Source of the DNA: Bradyrhizobium sp. AUGA SZCCT0158 | GTDB taxonomy: Bacteria > Pseudomonadota > Alphaproteobacteria > Rhizobiales > Xanthobacteraceae | Length of the DNA stretch: 64,000 bases | Direction: 5' to 3' | Assembly (NCBI RefSeq): GCF_018130065.1 | Contig: NZ_JAFCME010000006.1 | Location: forward strand, 1-64,000 | Part shown: one piece after another, positions 54,753-63,874 of the stretch | How positions within the stretch are numbered: position 1 is the first letter of the stretch | How the letters are laid out: every line of letters starts with the position of its first letter | The notes under the pieces: generated by a model | The model's database searches: none | Seen by the model: only the letters and a program-made list of their open reading frames with translations | What the model was told of the DNA's origin: nothing | Made by a program: the position numbers and the translations under genes

Positions 54753-56651
54753 ATGGCTCATGCCGAACTGACCGAGACCGTGACCGGCGAGGTGGCTGAG
54801 CCCCCTCGCCGCCGCTCCCTGCTCGCGTCCATAGAAAACTTCCTTGGGATGCTGGTTGAGATCCCGGCGGCGCTTTTGGTGGTCGCCGAGATCGTGATCC
54901 TGTTCGCCGGCGTGGTGGCGCGTTACGGCATGCACCGGCCGTTGATCTGGTCGGACGAACTGGCCTCGATGCTGTTCCTGTGGCTGGCGATGCTGGGGGC
55001 CGCCGTGGCGTTCAGGCGTGCCGAGCACATGCGGATGACGGCCGTGGTCGCGAGCGCCAAGCCTGCGCTGCGCGCCTATCTCGATCTGGTCGCAACCTGT
55101 GCCGCGCTGGCGTTCCTTCTAATGATCGCCTGGCCGGCCTTTGAGTACGCCTATGAGGAAAGCTACATCACCACGCCGGCGCTGCAGGTCACCAATATCT
55201 GGCGGGCGGCGGCGCTGCCGGTCGGCATCGCGCTGATGGCGCTGTTTGCGTTCCTGCGCCTGATACGTGCGGGCAACGCCCGTACCGTTTTCGCGGCCAT
55301 CCTGTCGGTTGCCTTGGTCATTGCGGCCTTCTGGTTGCTGAAGGGCTCGCTGAAGCCGCTCGGCAACCTCAACCTGGTCATCTTCTTCGTTGGCGTGGCC
55401 GGCTTCTGCGTGTTCGCGGGCGTTCCCATTGCGTTCGGATTCGGGCTGGCGACGTACGGCTATCTGGCGCTGACCACCAATACGCCCCTGATGGTGCTGG
55501 TCGGCCGCATGGACGAGGGCATGAGCCATCTCATCCTGCTGTCGGTGCCGCTGTTCGTGTTTCTGGGGTTGCTGATCGAGATGACCGGCATGGCGCGCGC
55601 CATGGTGGCGTTCCTGGCCAGCCTGCTGGGCCATGTCCGGGGCGGGCTGCATTACGTGCTGGTCGGCGCGATGTACCTGGTCTCAGGTATCTCCGGCTCC
55701 AAGGCCGCCGACATGGCCGCCGTGGCGCCTGTGCTGTTTCCGGAGATGAAGGCGCGCGGCGCCAAGCCGGGCGATCTGGTCGCCCTGCTCTCGGCCACCG
55801 GTGCCCAGACCGAAACCATTCCGCCAAGCCTCGTGCTGATCACGATCGGCTCGGTCACCGGCGTATCGATTGCGGCGCTGTTCACCGGCGGTCTGCTGCC
55901 GGGCGTGGTGTTGGCGATCACGCTGTCGGCGCTGGTGTGGTGGCGTTACCGCGACGAGGATTTGACACATGTTGCGAGAGCCACCAGCGGCGAGATCGTC
56001 CGTGCGTTCATCATCGCCCTGCCCGCCGTGGCGCTGCCCTTCGTGATCCGCTACGCCGTGGTCGAGGGCATCGCGACCGCAACCGAGGTGTCCACGATCG
56101 GGATCGTCTACGCCTTCGTGGTCGGCTACCTGATCTACGGGCAGTTGATCTACCGCAATTTCGACTGGCGGCGGATCATGCCGATGCTGGTCGAGACGGC
56201 GTGCCTGTCGGGCGCCATCCTGCTGATCATCGGCTGCGCCACCGGGATGGCGTGGGGCCTGACCCAGTCCGGCTTCTCGCGGACGCTGGCGGCGGCCATG
56301 ACCGGCCTGCCCGGCGGTTCGGCGACCTTCATCGCGGTGTCGATCGTGGCCTTCGTGATCCTCGGCAGCGTGCTCGAGGGCATTCCGGCCATCGTGCTGT
56401 TCGGGCCGCTGTTGTTTCCGATCGCCCGCGCGGTGGGCGTGCACGAGGTCCATTATGCCATGATCGTTATCCTGGCGATGGGTATCGGGCTATTCGCGCC
56501 GCCGTTCGGAGTGGGCTATTATGCCGCCTGCGCCATCGGACGCGTCGATCCGGCCGAAGGGATCAAGCCGATTTGGGGTTATCTGCTGGCGCTGATGGTC
56601 GGACTTATTATTGTGGCGATCTTCCCGTGGATTTCGATCGGGTTCTTGTAG
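54753..56651 (+). CDS. Fused TRAP permease (DctQ-DctM)
   Basis: A 632-residue membrane protein made of a DctQ-like part (about 1-160, with VVARYGMHRPLIWSDELASMLFLWLAMLGAAVAFRRAEHM) joined to a DctM-like part (about 190-632). The latter has SVPLFVFLGLLIEMTGMARAMVAFLAS, MYLVSGISGSKAADMAAVAPVLFPEM, and a C-terminal GIGLFAPPFGVGYYAACAIGRVD. Fusions of the two subunits are known in TRAP families. It pairs with the binding protein upstream. Twelve to fifteen helices are expected. Confidence 0.9.
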   Translation: MAHAELTETVTGEVAEPPRRRSLLASIENFLGMLVEIPAALLVVAEIVILFAGVVARYGMHRPLIWSDELASMLFLWLAMLGAAVAFRRAEHMRMTAVVASAKPALRAYLDLVATCAALAFLLMIAWPAFEYAYEESYITTPALQVTNIWRAAALPVGIALMALFAFLRLIRAGNARTVFAAILSVALVIAAFWLLKGSLKPLGNLNLVIFFVGVAGFCVFAGVPIAFGFGLATYGYLALTTNTPLMVLVGRMDEGMSHLILLSVPLFVFLGLLIEMTGMARAMVAFLASLLGHVRGGLHYVLVGAMYLVSGISGSKAADMAAVAPVLFPEMKARGAKPGDLVALLSATGAQTETIPPSLVLITIGSVTGVSIAALFTGGLLPGVVLAITLSALVWWRYRDEDLTHVARATSGEIVRAFIIALPAVALPFVIRYAVVEGIATATEVSTIGIVYAFVVGYLIYGQLIYRNFDWRRIMPMLVETACLSGAILLIIGCATGMAWGLTQSGFSRTLAAAMTGLPGGSATFIAVSIVAFVILGSVLEGIPAIVLFGPLLFPIARAVGVHEVHYAMIVILAMGIGLFAPPFGVGYYAACAIGRVDPAEGIKPIWGYLLALMVGLIIVAIFPWISIGFL

Positions 56652-56678
56652 GTACATTTTAGCGATGGGACAGAGCCG

Positions 56679-58340
56679 ATGAGCGCAGCCCAAACTCCAG
56701 ACCAAGGTCAATACAGCATCGGATTGGACAAGACGCCGGCGAATTACGTGCCGCTGACGCCGCTGAGCTTCCTCGCACGCAGCGCGGCTGTTTACCCCGA
56801 CGCCGTCAGCACCGTCTACGAAGGCCGCGTCTTCACCTGGTCGCAGACCTATGAGCGCTGCCGTCGCTTTGCCTCCTATCTCGCCGGCCGCGGCATCGGC
56901 AACGGCGATACGGTCGCGGCGATGCTGCCGAATATTCCCGCAATGAACGAACTGCATTTTGCGGTGCCGATGGCGGGCGCGGTGCTGAATGCGCTCAACA
57001 TCCGGCTCGACGCGCCCTCGATTGCGTTTCAGCTCGATCATGGCGGCGCCAAGATCATCCTGGTCGATCCGGAATTTTCCGGCGTGATCACGGAAGCGCT
57101 GGCGCTGATGAAGGGACTCAAACCTTATGTCATCGACGTCGACGATGCGGCATTTGCCGGCGGCACGCGGATCGGCGAACTTGAGTATGAGGCGGCGGTA
57201 GCGCAGGGCGATCCCGGTTTCGTTGCCCTCCTGCCCGGCGATGAATGGGACGCGATCGCGCTGAGCTATACGTCGGGCACCACGGGTAACCCGAAGGGCG
57301 TCGTGACCCATCATCGCGGCGCTTATCTCAATGCCGTCAGCAACATCCTGGCGGGCAATCTCGGCCAGCATCCGGTCTATCTCTGGACGCTGCCGATGTT
57401 TCACTGCAACGGCTGGTGCTTTCCGTGGACGGTCGCGGCCTCCGCCGGCGTCAATGTCTGCCTGCGCAAGGTGGACCCGTCGAAGATCTTTGAACTGATC
57501 CCCAAACACGGCGTCACCCACATGTGCGGCGCGCCAATCGTCTACAACACGCTGATCAATGCGCCCGGCGCCCCCAAGGGCGCCAAGGCGCGGCCCGTGG
57601 CCGGATTGATCGCCGGCGCCGCGCCTCCCGTTGCCGTGCTCGAAGGCGCCGAGAGCATCGGCATCAAGCTGACGCATGTCTACGGCCTGACCGAGGTCTA
57701 TGGCCCGGCGTCGGTCTGCGCCGAGCAGCCGGGCTGGGATGAATTGCCGGCCGATCAACGCGCCCAGCTCAAGCGCCGGCAGGGCGTGCCCTACCCGCTG
57801 CAGGAAGGCGTCACCGTGCTCGACCCCGAAACCATGCGCGAAGTGCCGCGCGACGGTGAGACCATTGGCGAGGTGATGTTCCGCGGCAATATCGTGATGA
57901 AGGGGTATCTGAAGAACGAGAAGGCGACGCAGGAGGCGTTTGCCGGCGGCTGGTTTCACACCGGCGATCTCGGCGTGCTCGATGAGAGCGGCTACGTCAT
58001 CATCAAGGACCGCTCCAAGGACATCATCATTTCCGGCGGCGAGAACATCTCCTCGGTCGAAGTCGAGGACATCCTCTACAAGCATCCGGCCGTGCTGTTC
58101 GCAGCTGTCGTGGCGAAGCCAGATCCGAAATGGGGCGAAGTGCCCTGCGCCTTCGTTGAGCTGAAAGAAGGCGCGAAAGCAACCGAAGCCGACATCATCG
58201 CGTTCTGCCGCGGCCACATGTCCGGCTTCAAGACCCCGAAGGCCGTGGTGTTCGGCGTTATTCCGAAGACGTCGACGGGGAAAATTCAAAAGTTCCTGCT
58301 GCGCAATCAGGTGGATTCGGCAAAGGCGATTTCGGCGTGA
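56679..58340 (+). CDS. Acyl-CoA synthetase (AMP-forming)
   Basis: A 553-residue ANL-superfamily ligase that activates a carboxylic acid with ATP and CoA. It has the AMP motif LSYTSGTTGNPKGVVTHH near residue 195, HVYGLTEVYGPAS (A5), GDLGVLDESGYVIIKDRSKDIIISGGENIS (A8) and the catalytic Lys in TGKIQKFLL. It lies 27 bases downstream of the TRAP permease, so it may activate the acid imported by it. Similar ligases act on medium- or aryl acids, so the substrate is open. Confidence 0.9.
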   Translation: MSAAQTPDQGQYSIGLDKTPANYVPLTPLSFLARSAAVYPDAVSTVYEGRVFTWSQTYERCRRFASYLAGRGIGNGDTVAAMLPNIPAMNELHFAVPMAGAVLNALNIRLDAPSIAFQLDHGGAKIILVDPEFSGVITEALALMKGLKPYVIDVDDAAFAGGTRIGELEYEAAVAQGDPGFVALLPGDEWDAIALSYTSGTTGNPKGVVTHHRGAYLNAVSNILAGNLGQHPVYLWTLPMFHCNGWCFPWTVAASAGVNVCLRKVDPSKIFELIPKHGVTHMCGAPIVYNTLINAPGAPKGAKARPVAGLIAGAAPPVAVLEGAESIGIKLTHVYGLTEVYGPASVCAEQPGWDELPADQRAQLKRRQGVPYPLQEGVTVLDPETMREVPRDGETIGEVMFRGNIVMKGYLKNEKATQEAFAGGWFHTGDLGVLDESGYVIIKDRSKDIIISGGENISSVEVEDILYKHPAVLFAAVVAKPDPKWGEVPCAFVELKEGAKATEADIIAFCRGHMSGFKTPKAVVFGVIPKTSTGKIQKFLLRNQVDSAKAISA

Positions 58341-58350
58341 ATTCGTAGAC

Positions 58351-58425
58351 CGTAGGCGTCGTGCCCACCATCGTTCGTCGAATTCCTCGAGAATGGTGGG
58401 CACGCTTCGCTTTGCCCACCCTACG
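58351..58425. repeat. Dispersed palindromic repeat
   Basis: CGTGCCCACCAT (58360-58371) pairs perfectly with ATGGTGGGCACG (58393-58404). CGTAGG (58351-58356) and CCTACG (58420-58425) form the outer arms. This resembles a common Bradyrhizobium intergenic element. It separates two convergent genes. Confidence 0.75.
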
Positions 58426-58427
58426 AA

Positions 58428-59060
58428 CTACACCTGCTCTCTCCTGACCGGCGGATAATACTGCGGCGCCTCGGCCCGCTCGTACATGCCGTAGTCGCGC
58501 ATGACCTCGAAGACGCGGAAATATTCCGTCGTGGGATCGGCAAATAGCCGCGCACCGAATGCGGCACCGCCCGCTTCGTCCGGCACGTCGATCAGGTGGG
58601 CATACTGTCCTTCGCGATAGACGCTCGTGAACGCGTCGCGGCGCCAATCGGTTGAGACTGAAAGTTCGGCGCTTCGCGATTCCGCCGCCAGCACATAGGT
58701 CGGCGGACGGCGGGAAGGGTCGTTGTAGGGCGTCCGCTTCTTCGGCTGCCAGACAGGTTGTCCCGGCCGCTCTTCGTGAACGAGCTGAGCGACGCGAATG
58801 CGGTAGTCCGAAAAGACTTTCTCGCGGCCGGCCGTCTGGACCTCGTGATGGTGGCCATGGGCCCGCCAGGCCGTCAGGGCGCCCTCGTCCTGCCATATCT
58901 GGTAGGACAGCAGCAGGTTTTCCTGTGTCAAACTCCTGAAGCGGTCAATGAAAAGACAGCCGCCCATGGCCTCAAGCTCGGGCTTCAGTGAAGCGGCGAG
59001 ATTGAGATACTGGTCCCGGCGCCCGGGCCTCGTCTGAACTTCGAAGAACAGGCCGATCAT
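58428..59060 (-). CDS. NIPSNAP/ABM-like protein
   Basis: A 210-residue protein. The N-terminal half (MIGLFFEVQTRPGRRDQYLNLAASLKPELEAMGGCLFIDRFRSL; LLSYQIWQDEGALTAWRAHGHHHEVQ) matches the antibiotic-biosynthesis monooxygenase fold, where dimeric proteins oxidise quinone-like or heme-like substrates. A second, variable domain follows (about 115-210). The ATG at 59060 was chosen because the fold starts there; the frame is open further upstream, but only through the decayed MBL copy. Its function is not known. Confidence 0.75.
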   Translation of the reverse strand: MIGLFFEVQTRPGRRDQYLNLAASLKPELEAMGGCLFIDRFRSLTQENLLLSYQIWQDEGALTAWRAHGHHHEVQTAGREKVFSDYRIRVAQLVHEERPGQPVWQPKKRTPYNDPSRRPPTYVLAAESRSAELSVSTDWRRDAFTSVYREGQYAHLIDVPDEAGGAAFGARLFADPTTEYFRVFEVMRDYGMYERAEAPQYYPPVRREQV

Positions 59061-59100
59061 TACACTACCCCTGCTTTTTCCCCAACGTAGTCCGTTTGCT

Positions 59101-59190
59101 CCACCCGCTCCAGCATCAACCGTCATGGGCCCGATCACGCCAGCCTGCAGAGTCTGACGCAGCACTTCATAATCCTGTTGGTGATGACAG
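59101..59190 (-). pseudogene. Decayed copy of the MBL-gene 3' end
   Basis: On the minus strand this reads DYEVLRQTLQAGVIGP, against DYEVLRQSLPAGVIPA in the intact MBL gene (60301-61107). The DNA also aligns over its whole length with 60304-60416: exact or near-exact blocks are CCCGCTCCAGC, GATCACGCC, CGCAGCAC and TTGGTGATGAC, with a roughly 15-base deletion and scattered changes. It is therefore a partial duplicate. It lies on the far side of the L,D-transpeptidase gene, in the same orientation. Confidence 0.75.
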
Positions 59191-59223
59191 GAAGTGGTTC
59201 GGCTTGAACCGCGCTCGGACGAT

Positions 59224-60222
59224 CTAGCTCTTTCCGCTCGCCGGCGGCTGCTCGACGAAAACGACCGCTGTTCCCTTCTTGACGCTCTTGCCCAGCAAGC
59301 CGGCATCCCAATTGGTCAGCCGAACGCAACCGTTGGATTCAGACTTGCTGACCGTCGAAGGGTTGGACGTGCCGTGGATGCCATACCCCTCCGCTGAAAG
59401 CCCTATCCAATAGATTCCCACGGGGTTGTTCGGGCCGGGTTTGATGGTGAAGGCCTCTTTTGATCTGACACCCTTGAATTTGTAGTCGGGATTATAGCGG
59501 TAGTTCGGGTTGGCATCGGCGGACACGACTTTGAGCATACCGCTGGGGGTTGGCTTTTCCTTACTCCCGACCGTCGCTGGAAAGAACGCGACAAGCTCGC
59601 CGGAGGAGGCAAAGACCTTTACGGTCTGGCGCGATTTATCCACCTCAATCCGTTCAGCCTTCAATTTGGCGTCGTTGCCGGCCACGGCCGTGACCCAAAC
59701 CGCTTCACCTGCCTTATCGAACTTCTTTCCGGGGTTCAGAGCTTCCAGCAGTCCCTCACTCATGTGAAATTTCTCGGCGAGGCCCTCACGCGGGCTCGTA
59801 TAGCCAACAGTCTTGAGGTCTCGCATGGCCTCCATCCTGGCGGGAAGCTTTTCCAGGAAGGGTCCTTTGATATCGTCACTGGAAATCTTGTACTCGATAA
59901 CGACGGCATCCGAGCTTGTCCCGGTAAGCGCATTCCATACCTCCGGCGTCAGTGCCTGAGCCGGCTTCAAACCCTTCGCCTCGGCGAAAGCCCTTAACGC
60001 CTTCTGCGCGTTTTCGCCGAGCTTGCCGTCGATTTCTCCCGGAGAAAACCGCGCGCGATCGAGCAGGACCTGCACCTTGACGACGAGCGGATCGACTTTT
60101 CTTTCTGCCGGAGGTCTTGCAGATTCAAATTCTGCATTGTTGATCGATGCGGCGTCCAGGCCGGCCGCCGGCAATATCAGCCAGACCCACAGGACCGGTG
60201 CGGCCAACAGGCGGCGGATCAT
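59224..60222 (-). CDS. L,D-transpeptidase (YkuD family)
   Basis: A 332-residue peptidoglycan-modifying enzyme with a signal peptide ([24 protein letters not shown] begins it). Residues about 45-90 resemble a peptidoglycan-binding helix domain. Residues about 193-325 form the YkuD catalytic domain, with [24 protein letters not shown] (catalytic Cys). The usual SHGCxR motif here reads SNGCVR, so one conserved His is Asn. It may crosslink peptidoglycan or attach proteins to it. The gene is bracketed by the intact MBL 3' end and its decayed copy. Confidence 0.88.
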   Translation of the reverse strand: MIRRLLAAPVLWVWLILPAAGLDAASINNAEFESARPPAERKVDPLVVKVQVLLDRARFSPGEIDGKLGENAQKALRAFAEAKGLKPAQALTPEVWNALTGTSSDAVVIEYKISSDDIKGPFLEKLPARMEAMRDLKTVGYTSPREGLAEKFHMSEGLLEALNPGKKFDKAGEAVWVTAVAGNDAKLKAERIEVDKSRQTVKVFASSGELVAFFPATVGSKEKPTPSGMLKVVSADANPNYRYNPDYKFKGVRSKEAFTIKPGPNNPVGIYWIGLSAEGYGIHGTSNPSTVSKSESNGCVRLTNWDAGLLGKSVKKGTAVVFVEQPPASGKS

Positions 60223-60300
60223 CTCGGCTCACTCCTGGAAGCGGAAACTCCGGTGATAATCAGTTCGTGCCGACGAAGTTCCGCCGCGCCGGCTGGGCCC

Positions 60301-61107
60301 TTAGCCCGCCCGCTCCAGCGTCAGGCGCATCCCGTCAAAAGCCGGGATCACGCCGGCCGGCAGGCTCTGGCGCAGCACCTCGTAATCGAGGTCGGAATGC
60401 ATGTTGGTGATGACGGCGCGGCGCGGCTTGAAGCGTCCGATCCAGGACAGCGCGTCGTTGATGCTGAAATGGCTGGGATGCCCGGCATAGCGCAGCCCGT
60501 CGATGACCCAGAGTTCGAGGTTTTCGAGGGCATGCCAGCTCTCCTCGGGAATGTCGTGGAGGTCGGGTGTGTAGGCGGCATCCCCAATGCGAAATCCCAG
60601 CGCGGGAATCTTGCCGTGGTGAACCAGGAAGGCGGAAAGCTCCACCGGGCCGCCCTTCCCCTGTGTTGTGTGGCTCTCGCCGGCTTCGATGGAATGACGC
60701 GTCAGGATCGGCGGATAATCGCTACCCTCGGGCGCGATGAAGCAATAAGAGAACCGCGCCATGATGTCTTTCGCGGTCGACTGATTGAAGTAGGTGGGAA
60801 TGCGGCGGCGCTGGTGCAGCACGACCGAACGCAAATCATCGATGCCATGGGTCTGGTCGGCGTGCTCATGCGTCAAAAACACCGCGTCGATATGGTCGAC
60901 ATTAGCGTCGATCAATTGCTCGCGCAGGTCGGGCGAAGTGTCGATCACGATCCGCGTGGTTCCGTGGGCGCCCGTGCGCTCAACCAGCAACGAACAACGA
61001 CGGCGCCGATTCCTGGGATTGTTGGGATCGCAGGCGCCCCAACCGAGCGCCGGACGCGGCACGCCGGCGGAGGAACCACAGCCGAGGATCGTCAGCGTCA
61101 GCGTCAT
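60301..61107 (-). CDS. MBL-fold metallo-hydrolase (PhnP-like)
   Basis: A 268-residue metallo-beta-lactamase-fold hydrolase. It has LTILGCGSSAGVPRPALGWGACDP near the N-terminus and the metal motif THEHADQTHGIDDLRS. Further ligands lie in GLRYAGHPSHFSINDAL and TNMHSDLDYEVL. The sequence is that of the PhnP-like phosphoribosyl cyclic phosphodiesterase group that follows tatD in rhizobia. Its start overlaps the tatD stop by four bases. Its 3' end has a decayed copy at 59101-59190. Confidence 0.9.
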   Translation of the reverse strand: MTLTLTILGCGSSAGVPRPALGWGACDPNNPRNRRRRCSLLVERTGAHGTTRIVIDTSPDLREQLIDANVDHIDAVFLTHEHADQTHGIDDLRSVVLHQRRRIPTYFNQSTAKDIMARFSYCFIAPEGSDYPPILTRHSIEAGESHTTQGKGGPVELSAFLVHHGKIPALGFRIGDAAYTPDLHDIPEESWHALENLELWVIDGLRYAGHPSHFSINDALSWIGRFKPRRAVITNMHSDLDYEVLRQSLPAGVIPAFDGMRLTLERAG

Positions 61108-61895
61108 GCGACCGCTTTCGGCGCAGGCACCTTGGAAAACAGGCGGAAGAAGTTCTCGGTGGTCTGCCGCGATATTTCCTCAAGCGAAACCCCGCGCGCC
61201 TCCGCCAGCACCTTGGCCACCTCGACCACGTAGGATGGCTCGTTGCGCTTGCCACGGAATTTGCCGGGCGCGAGATATGGCGCATCGGTTTCGACCATGA
61301 TGCGGTCGGCCGGCAGTTCTGCGGCGAGTTCGCGCAAGGCCTCTGATTTCTTGAACGTCAGGATGCCCGTGAACGAGATCGAAAGTCCCAGCGAGATCGC
61401 CTGCATCGCCAGTTCGCGCCCGCCAGTGTAGCAATGCAGCACCGCTCGAAACGGCCCCTTGGCCATTTCCTCTTCGAGGATGCGACCGCAACCTTCATCG
61501 GCGTCGCGCGTGTGTATGACCAGCGGCAGGCCGGTGGCGCGCGCGGCGGCGATGTGGGCGCGAAAGCCGCGCTCCTGCGCTTCCGGGGAGCCGTCATCGT
61601 AGAAATTATCCAGCCCCGCCTCGCCCAGCGCCACGACCTTCGGATGCTTCGTCAGTTCGATCAATTCGGCCGCGGAAATGCCGTCTTCCTCGTCGGCGTG
61701 GTGCGGATGGGTGCCGACCGAGCAATAGACATTCGGAAACCGCTCGGCGATTTGCAGCAGGCCGCCGAGCCGCCTCACCCGCGTCGAGATGGTGACGATG
61801 CGACCGACGCCTGACGTCTCGGCGCGCGCGACGATGCCGTCGAGATCGTCGGCGAAATCGGGAAAGTCGAGATGGCAGTGGCTGTCGACGAGCAT
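61104..61895 (-). CDS. TatD-family metal-dependent hydrolase
   Basis: A 263-residue TIM-barrel hydrolase. Motifs are LVDSHCHLDFPDF (metal His pair), GTHPHHAD, ALGEAGLDNFYDD, LVIHTRDADE and ETDAPYLAP. TatD proteins are 3'-5' nucleases acting in DNA repair. The ATG at 61895 gives the family N-terminus; an in-frame codon six residues upstream is unsupported. It overlaps the MBL gene by four bases and starts 14 bases after metG. Confidence 0.93.
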   Translation of the reverse strand: MLVDSHCHLDFPDFADDLDGIVARAETSGVGRIVTISTRVRRLGGLLQIAERFPNVYCSVGTHPHHADEEDGISAAELIELTKHPKVVALGEAGLDNFYDDGSPEAQERGFRAHIAAARATGLPLVIHTRDADEGCGRILEEEMAKGPFRAVLHCYTGGRELAMQAISLGLSISFTGILTFKKSEALRELAAELPADRIMVETDAPYLAPGKFRGKRNEPSYVVEVAKVLAEARGVSLEEISRQTTENFFRLFSKVPAPKAVA

Positions 61896-61909
61896 GGCGT
61901 TCGAACCGA

Positions 61910-63820
61910 TCAATCTGCCTTTGGTTCGACGTAGCGCGGAAACACCCCGACCGGCGCTGGCAAGGCTGTACCTGCGGCGATGCGCGTGGGTAGTGCTGCA
62001 AAATTACGCGACTTGATATCTTGGGGGATACCGAGACTGTCCAGCAGCTTGGCTGAGGATTCCGGCATCACTGGCTGTGCCAGGATGGCGACCTGGCGCA
62101 CGACTTCCGCGGTCACGTACAACACGGTCTTCTGCCGCGCCGGATCGGTCTTCGCCAGCGCCCAAGGCGCCTCGCCCGCGAAATAGCGGTTGGCTTCCGC
62201 CACCACGGCCCACACCGCGCTCAGCCATTGATGGATCTGCTGCGTCGCCATCGCCGTGCGCGACGCTTCGAGCATTCCATCGGCCTGTGCCAGGATCGCC
62301 TTGTCGTTGTCGCTGAATTCACCGGGCTCCGGCAAGATGCCGCCGAGTTGTTTGGCGATCATGGAAAGCGAACGCTGCGCCAGATTGCCGAGATCATTGG
62401 CGAGATCGGCATTGACGCGCGCGACGATGGCCTCGTGGTTGTAGCTGCCGTCCTGGCCGAACGACACTTCGCGCATGAAGAAATAGCGTATCTGATCGAC
62501 GCCGTACTGCGCCGCCATGGCGAAGGGATCAACGACGTTGCCGACAGATTTCGACATCTTCTCACCGCGGTTGAGCAGGAAGCCGTGGCTGAAGACACGA
62601 TGGGGGACCTCGACGCCGGCCGACATCAGGAAGGCGGGCCAGTAGACGGCGTGGAAACGCACGATATCCTTGCCGGTGACGTGCAGATTGGCCGGCCAGT
62701 AACGCTGGAATTCGGCGCTCTCAACGTCGGGATAGCCGGCAGCCGTAATGTAATTCGTGAGCGCGTCCATCCAGACATACATCACATGGGACGGAGCGCC
62801 CGGCACCTCGATGCCCCAGTCGAACGTCGTTCGCGAGACCGATAGATCCTTCAGGCCGCCTTTGACAAAGCTCGCAACTTCATTGAGCCGCTCGCGCGGC
62901 AGCACGAAGTCGGTCACGTCAGCATAGAGGGCGAGCAACTTGTCCTGATAGGCCGACAGGCGGAAGAAATAGGTCTCTTCCTCGGTCCACTCGACCGGCG
63001 AGCCCAGCGGCTCGCGGCGAATGCCATCGTCCCCGACGGTGGTTTCCGCTTCGTCGAAATAAGCCTCCTGACGGACCGAATACCAGCCGGCGTACTTGTC
63101 GAGATAGATATCTCCGTTCTTCTCGATCGCGCTCCAGAGTGCCTGGCATGCCCGTTTGTGGCGCGGCTCGGTGGTGCGGATGTAATCGTCGTATGAAATG
63201 TTGAGCGCAGTCATCATGTCGCGAAAGCGCGCGGAGTTGCGATCCGCAAGAGCCAGCGGCGTGAGACCCTCCGCAACCGCGGTTTGCTGCATCTTGAGGC
63301 CGTGCTCGTCGGTTCCCGTCAGAAACCGGACATCGAAGCCGTCGAGCCGCTGAAAGCGGGCGATCGCGTCGGTGACCATTGCGGTATAGGCATGCCCGAT
63401 GTGCGGTATGCCATTCGGGTAGAAGATCGGCGTCGTGACATAGAAGACCTTGTCCCGCGGCGCGGCCGGGGCCGGCGCCGCGGCAGCAGGCGCCTTCGCA
63501 CGCGGCGCTGCGGCAGGCTTCTTTTCGGCTGACGAGGTCCTGTCGACGGCACTCGGCGTTTTGGGGACTGCAACGGATTTCTTGGCCGCTGATTTCTTCG
63601 CCGGTTTCTTCGAAGGTGTCTTAGAAGACTTCTTTACGGCCTTCTTTGCTGTCTTCACGGATTTCTTGACGGTTTTCTTGGCAGCCTTCTTCGACGCCTT
63701 GCGCGATTTCTTCACGACGCGCTTTTTAGCGCTAGCCTTTTTGGTGGTGCGCGCTGGCGAAGACTTGCGGGCCTTGGCCTTTTTCTTTTTGGAGGTTTTC
63801 TTGTTAGCCTTCGCCACCAC
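61910..63820 (-). CDS. metG: Methionyl-tRNA synthetase with lysine-rich N-terminal extension
   Basis: A 636-residue protein. The enzyme proper starts near residue 125 ([22 protein letters not shown]), with the HIGH motif at 140-143 and KMSKS in [12 protein letters not shown]. The first about 120 residues are a histone H1-like extension: 33 Lys in residues 1-80, with Ala/Ser spacing, then Pro/Ala-rich. GTG at 63820 is preceded by AAAGGAA (spacing about five), which shows that the extension is translated. Such a tail may bind tRNA or DNA. It is followed by tatD and preceded by holB, giving the usual order. Confidence 0.93.
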   Translation of the reverse strand: MVAKANKKTSKKKKAKARKSSPARTTKKASAKKRVVKKSRKASKKAAKKTVKKSVKTAKKAVKKSSKTPSKKPAKKSAAKKSVAVPKTPSAVDRTSSAEKKPAAAPRAKAPAAAAPAPAAPRDKVFYVTTPIFYPNGIPHIGHAYTAMVTDAIARFQRLDGFDVRFLTGTDEHGLKMQQTAVAEGLTPLALADRNSARFRDMMTALNISYDDYIRTTEPRHKRACQALWSAIEKNGDIYLDKYAGWYSVRQEAYFDEAETTVGDDGIRREPLGSPVEWTEEETYFFRLSAYQDKLLALYADVTDFVLPRERLNEVASFVKGGLKDLSVSRTTFDWGIEVPGAPSHVMYVWMDALTNYITAAGYPDVESAEFQRYWPANLHVTGKDIVRFHAVYWPAFLMSAGVEVPHRVFSHGFLLNRGEKMSKSVGNVVDPFAMAAQYGVDQIRYFFMREVSFGQDGSYNHEAIVARVNADLANDLGNLAQRSLSMIAKQLGGILPEPGEFSDNDKAILAQADGMLEASRTAMATQQIHQWLSAVWAVVAEANRYFAGEAPWALAKTDPARQKTVLYVTAEVVRQVAILAQPVMPESSAKLLDSLGIPQDIKSRNFAALPTRIAAGTALPAPVGVFPRYVEPKAD

Positions 63821-63874
63821 GAATTTCCTTTAAGCGTTCAAATCAGATTGTCCGGATTGATATCAAACGGAGCG

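Noticed and set aside
56490..58403. Long open frame (about 637 codons) opposite the acyl-CoA ligase
   Set aside because: The same GC-codon artefact; the plus-strand ligase has intact AMP-binding motifs.
58428..59306. Longer start for the NIPSNAP/ABM-like protein
   Set aside because: The extra N-terminal residues are the decayed MBL copy; the fold begins at the ATG at 59060.
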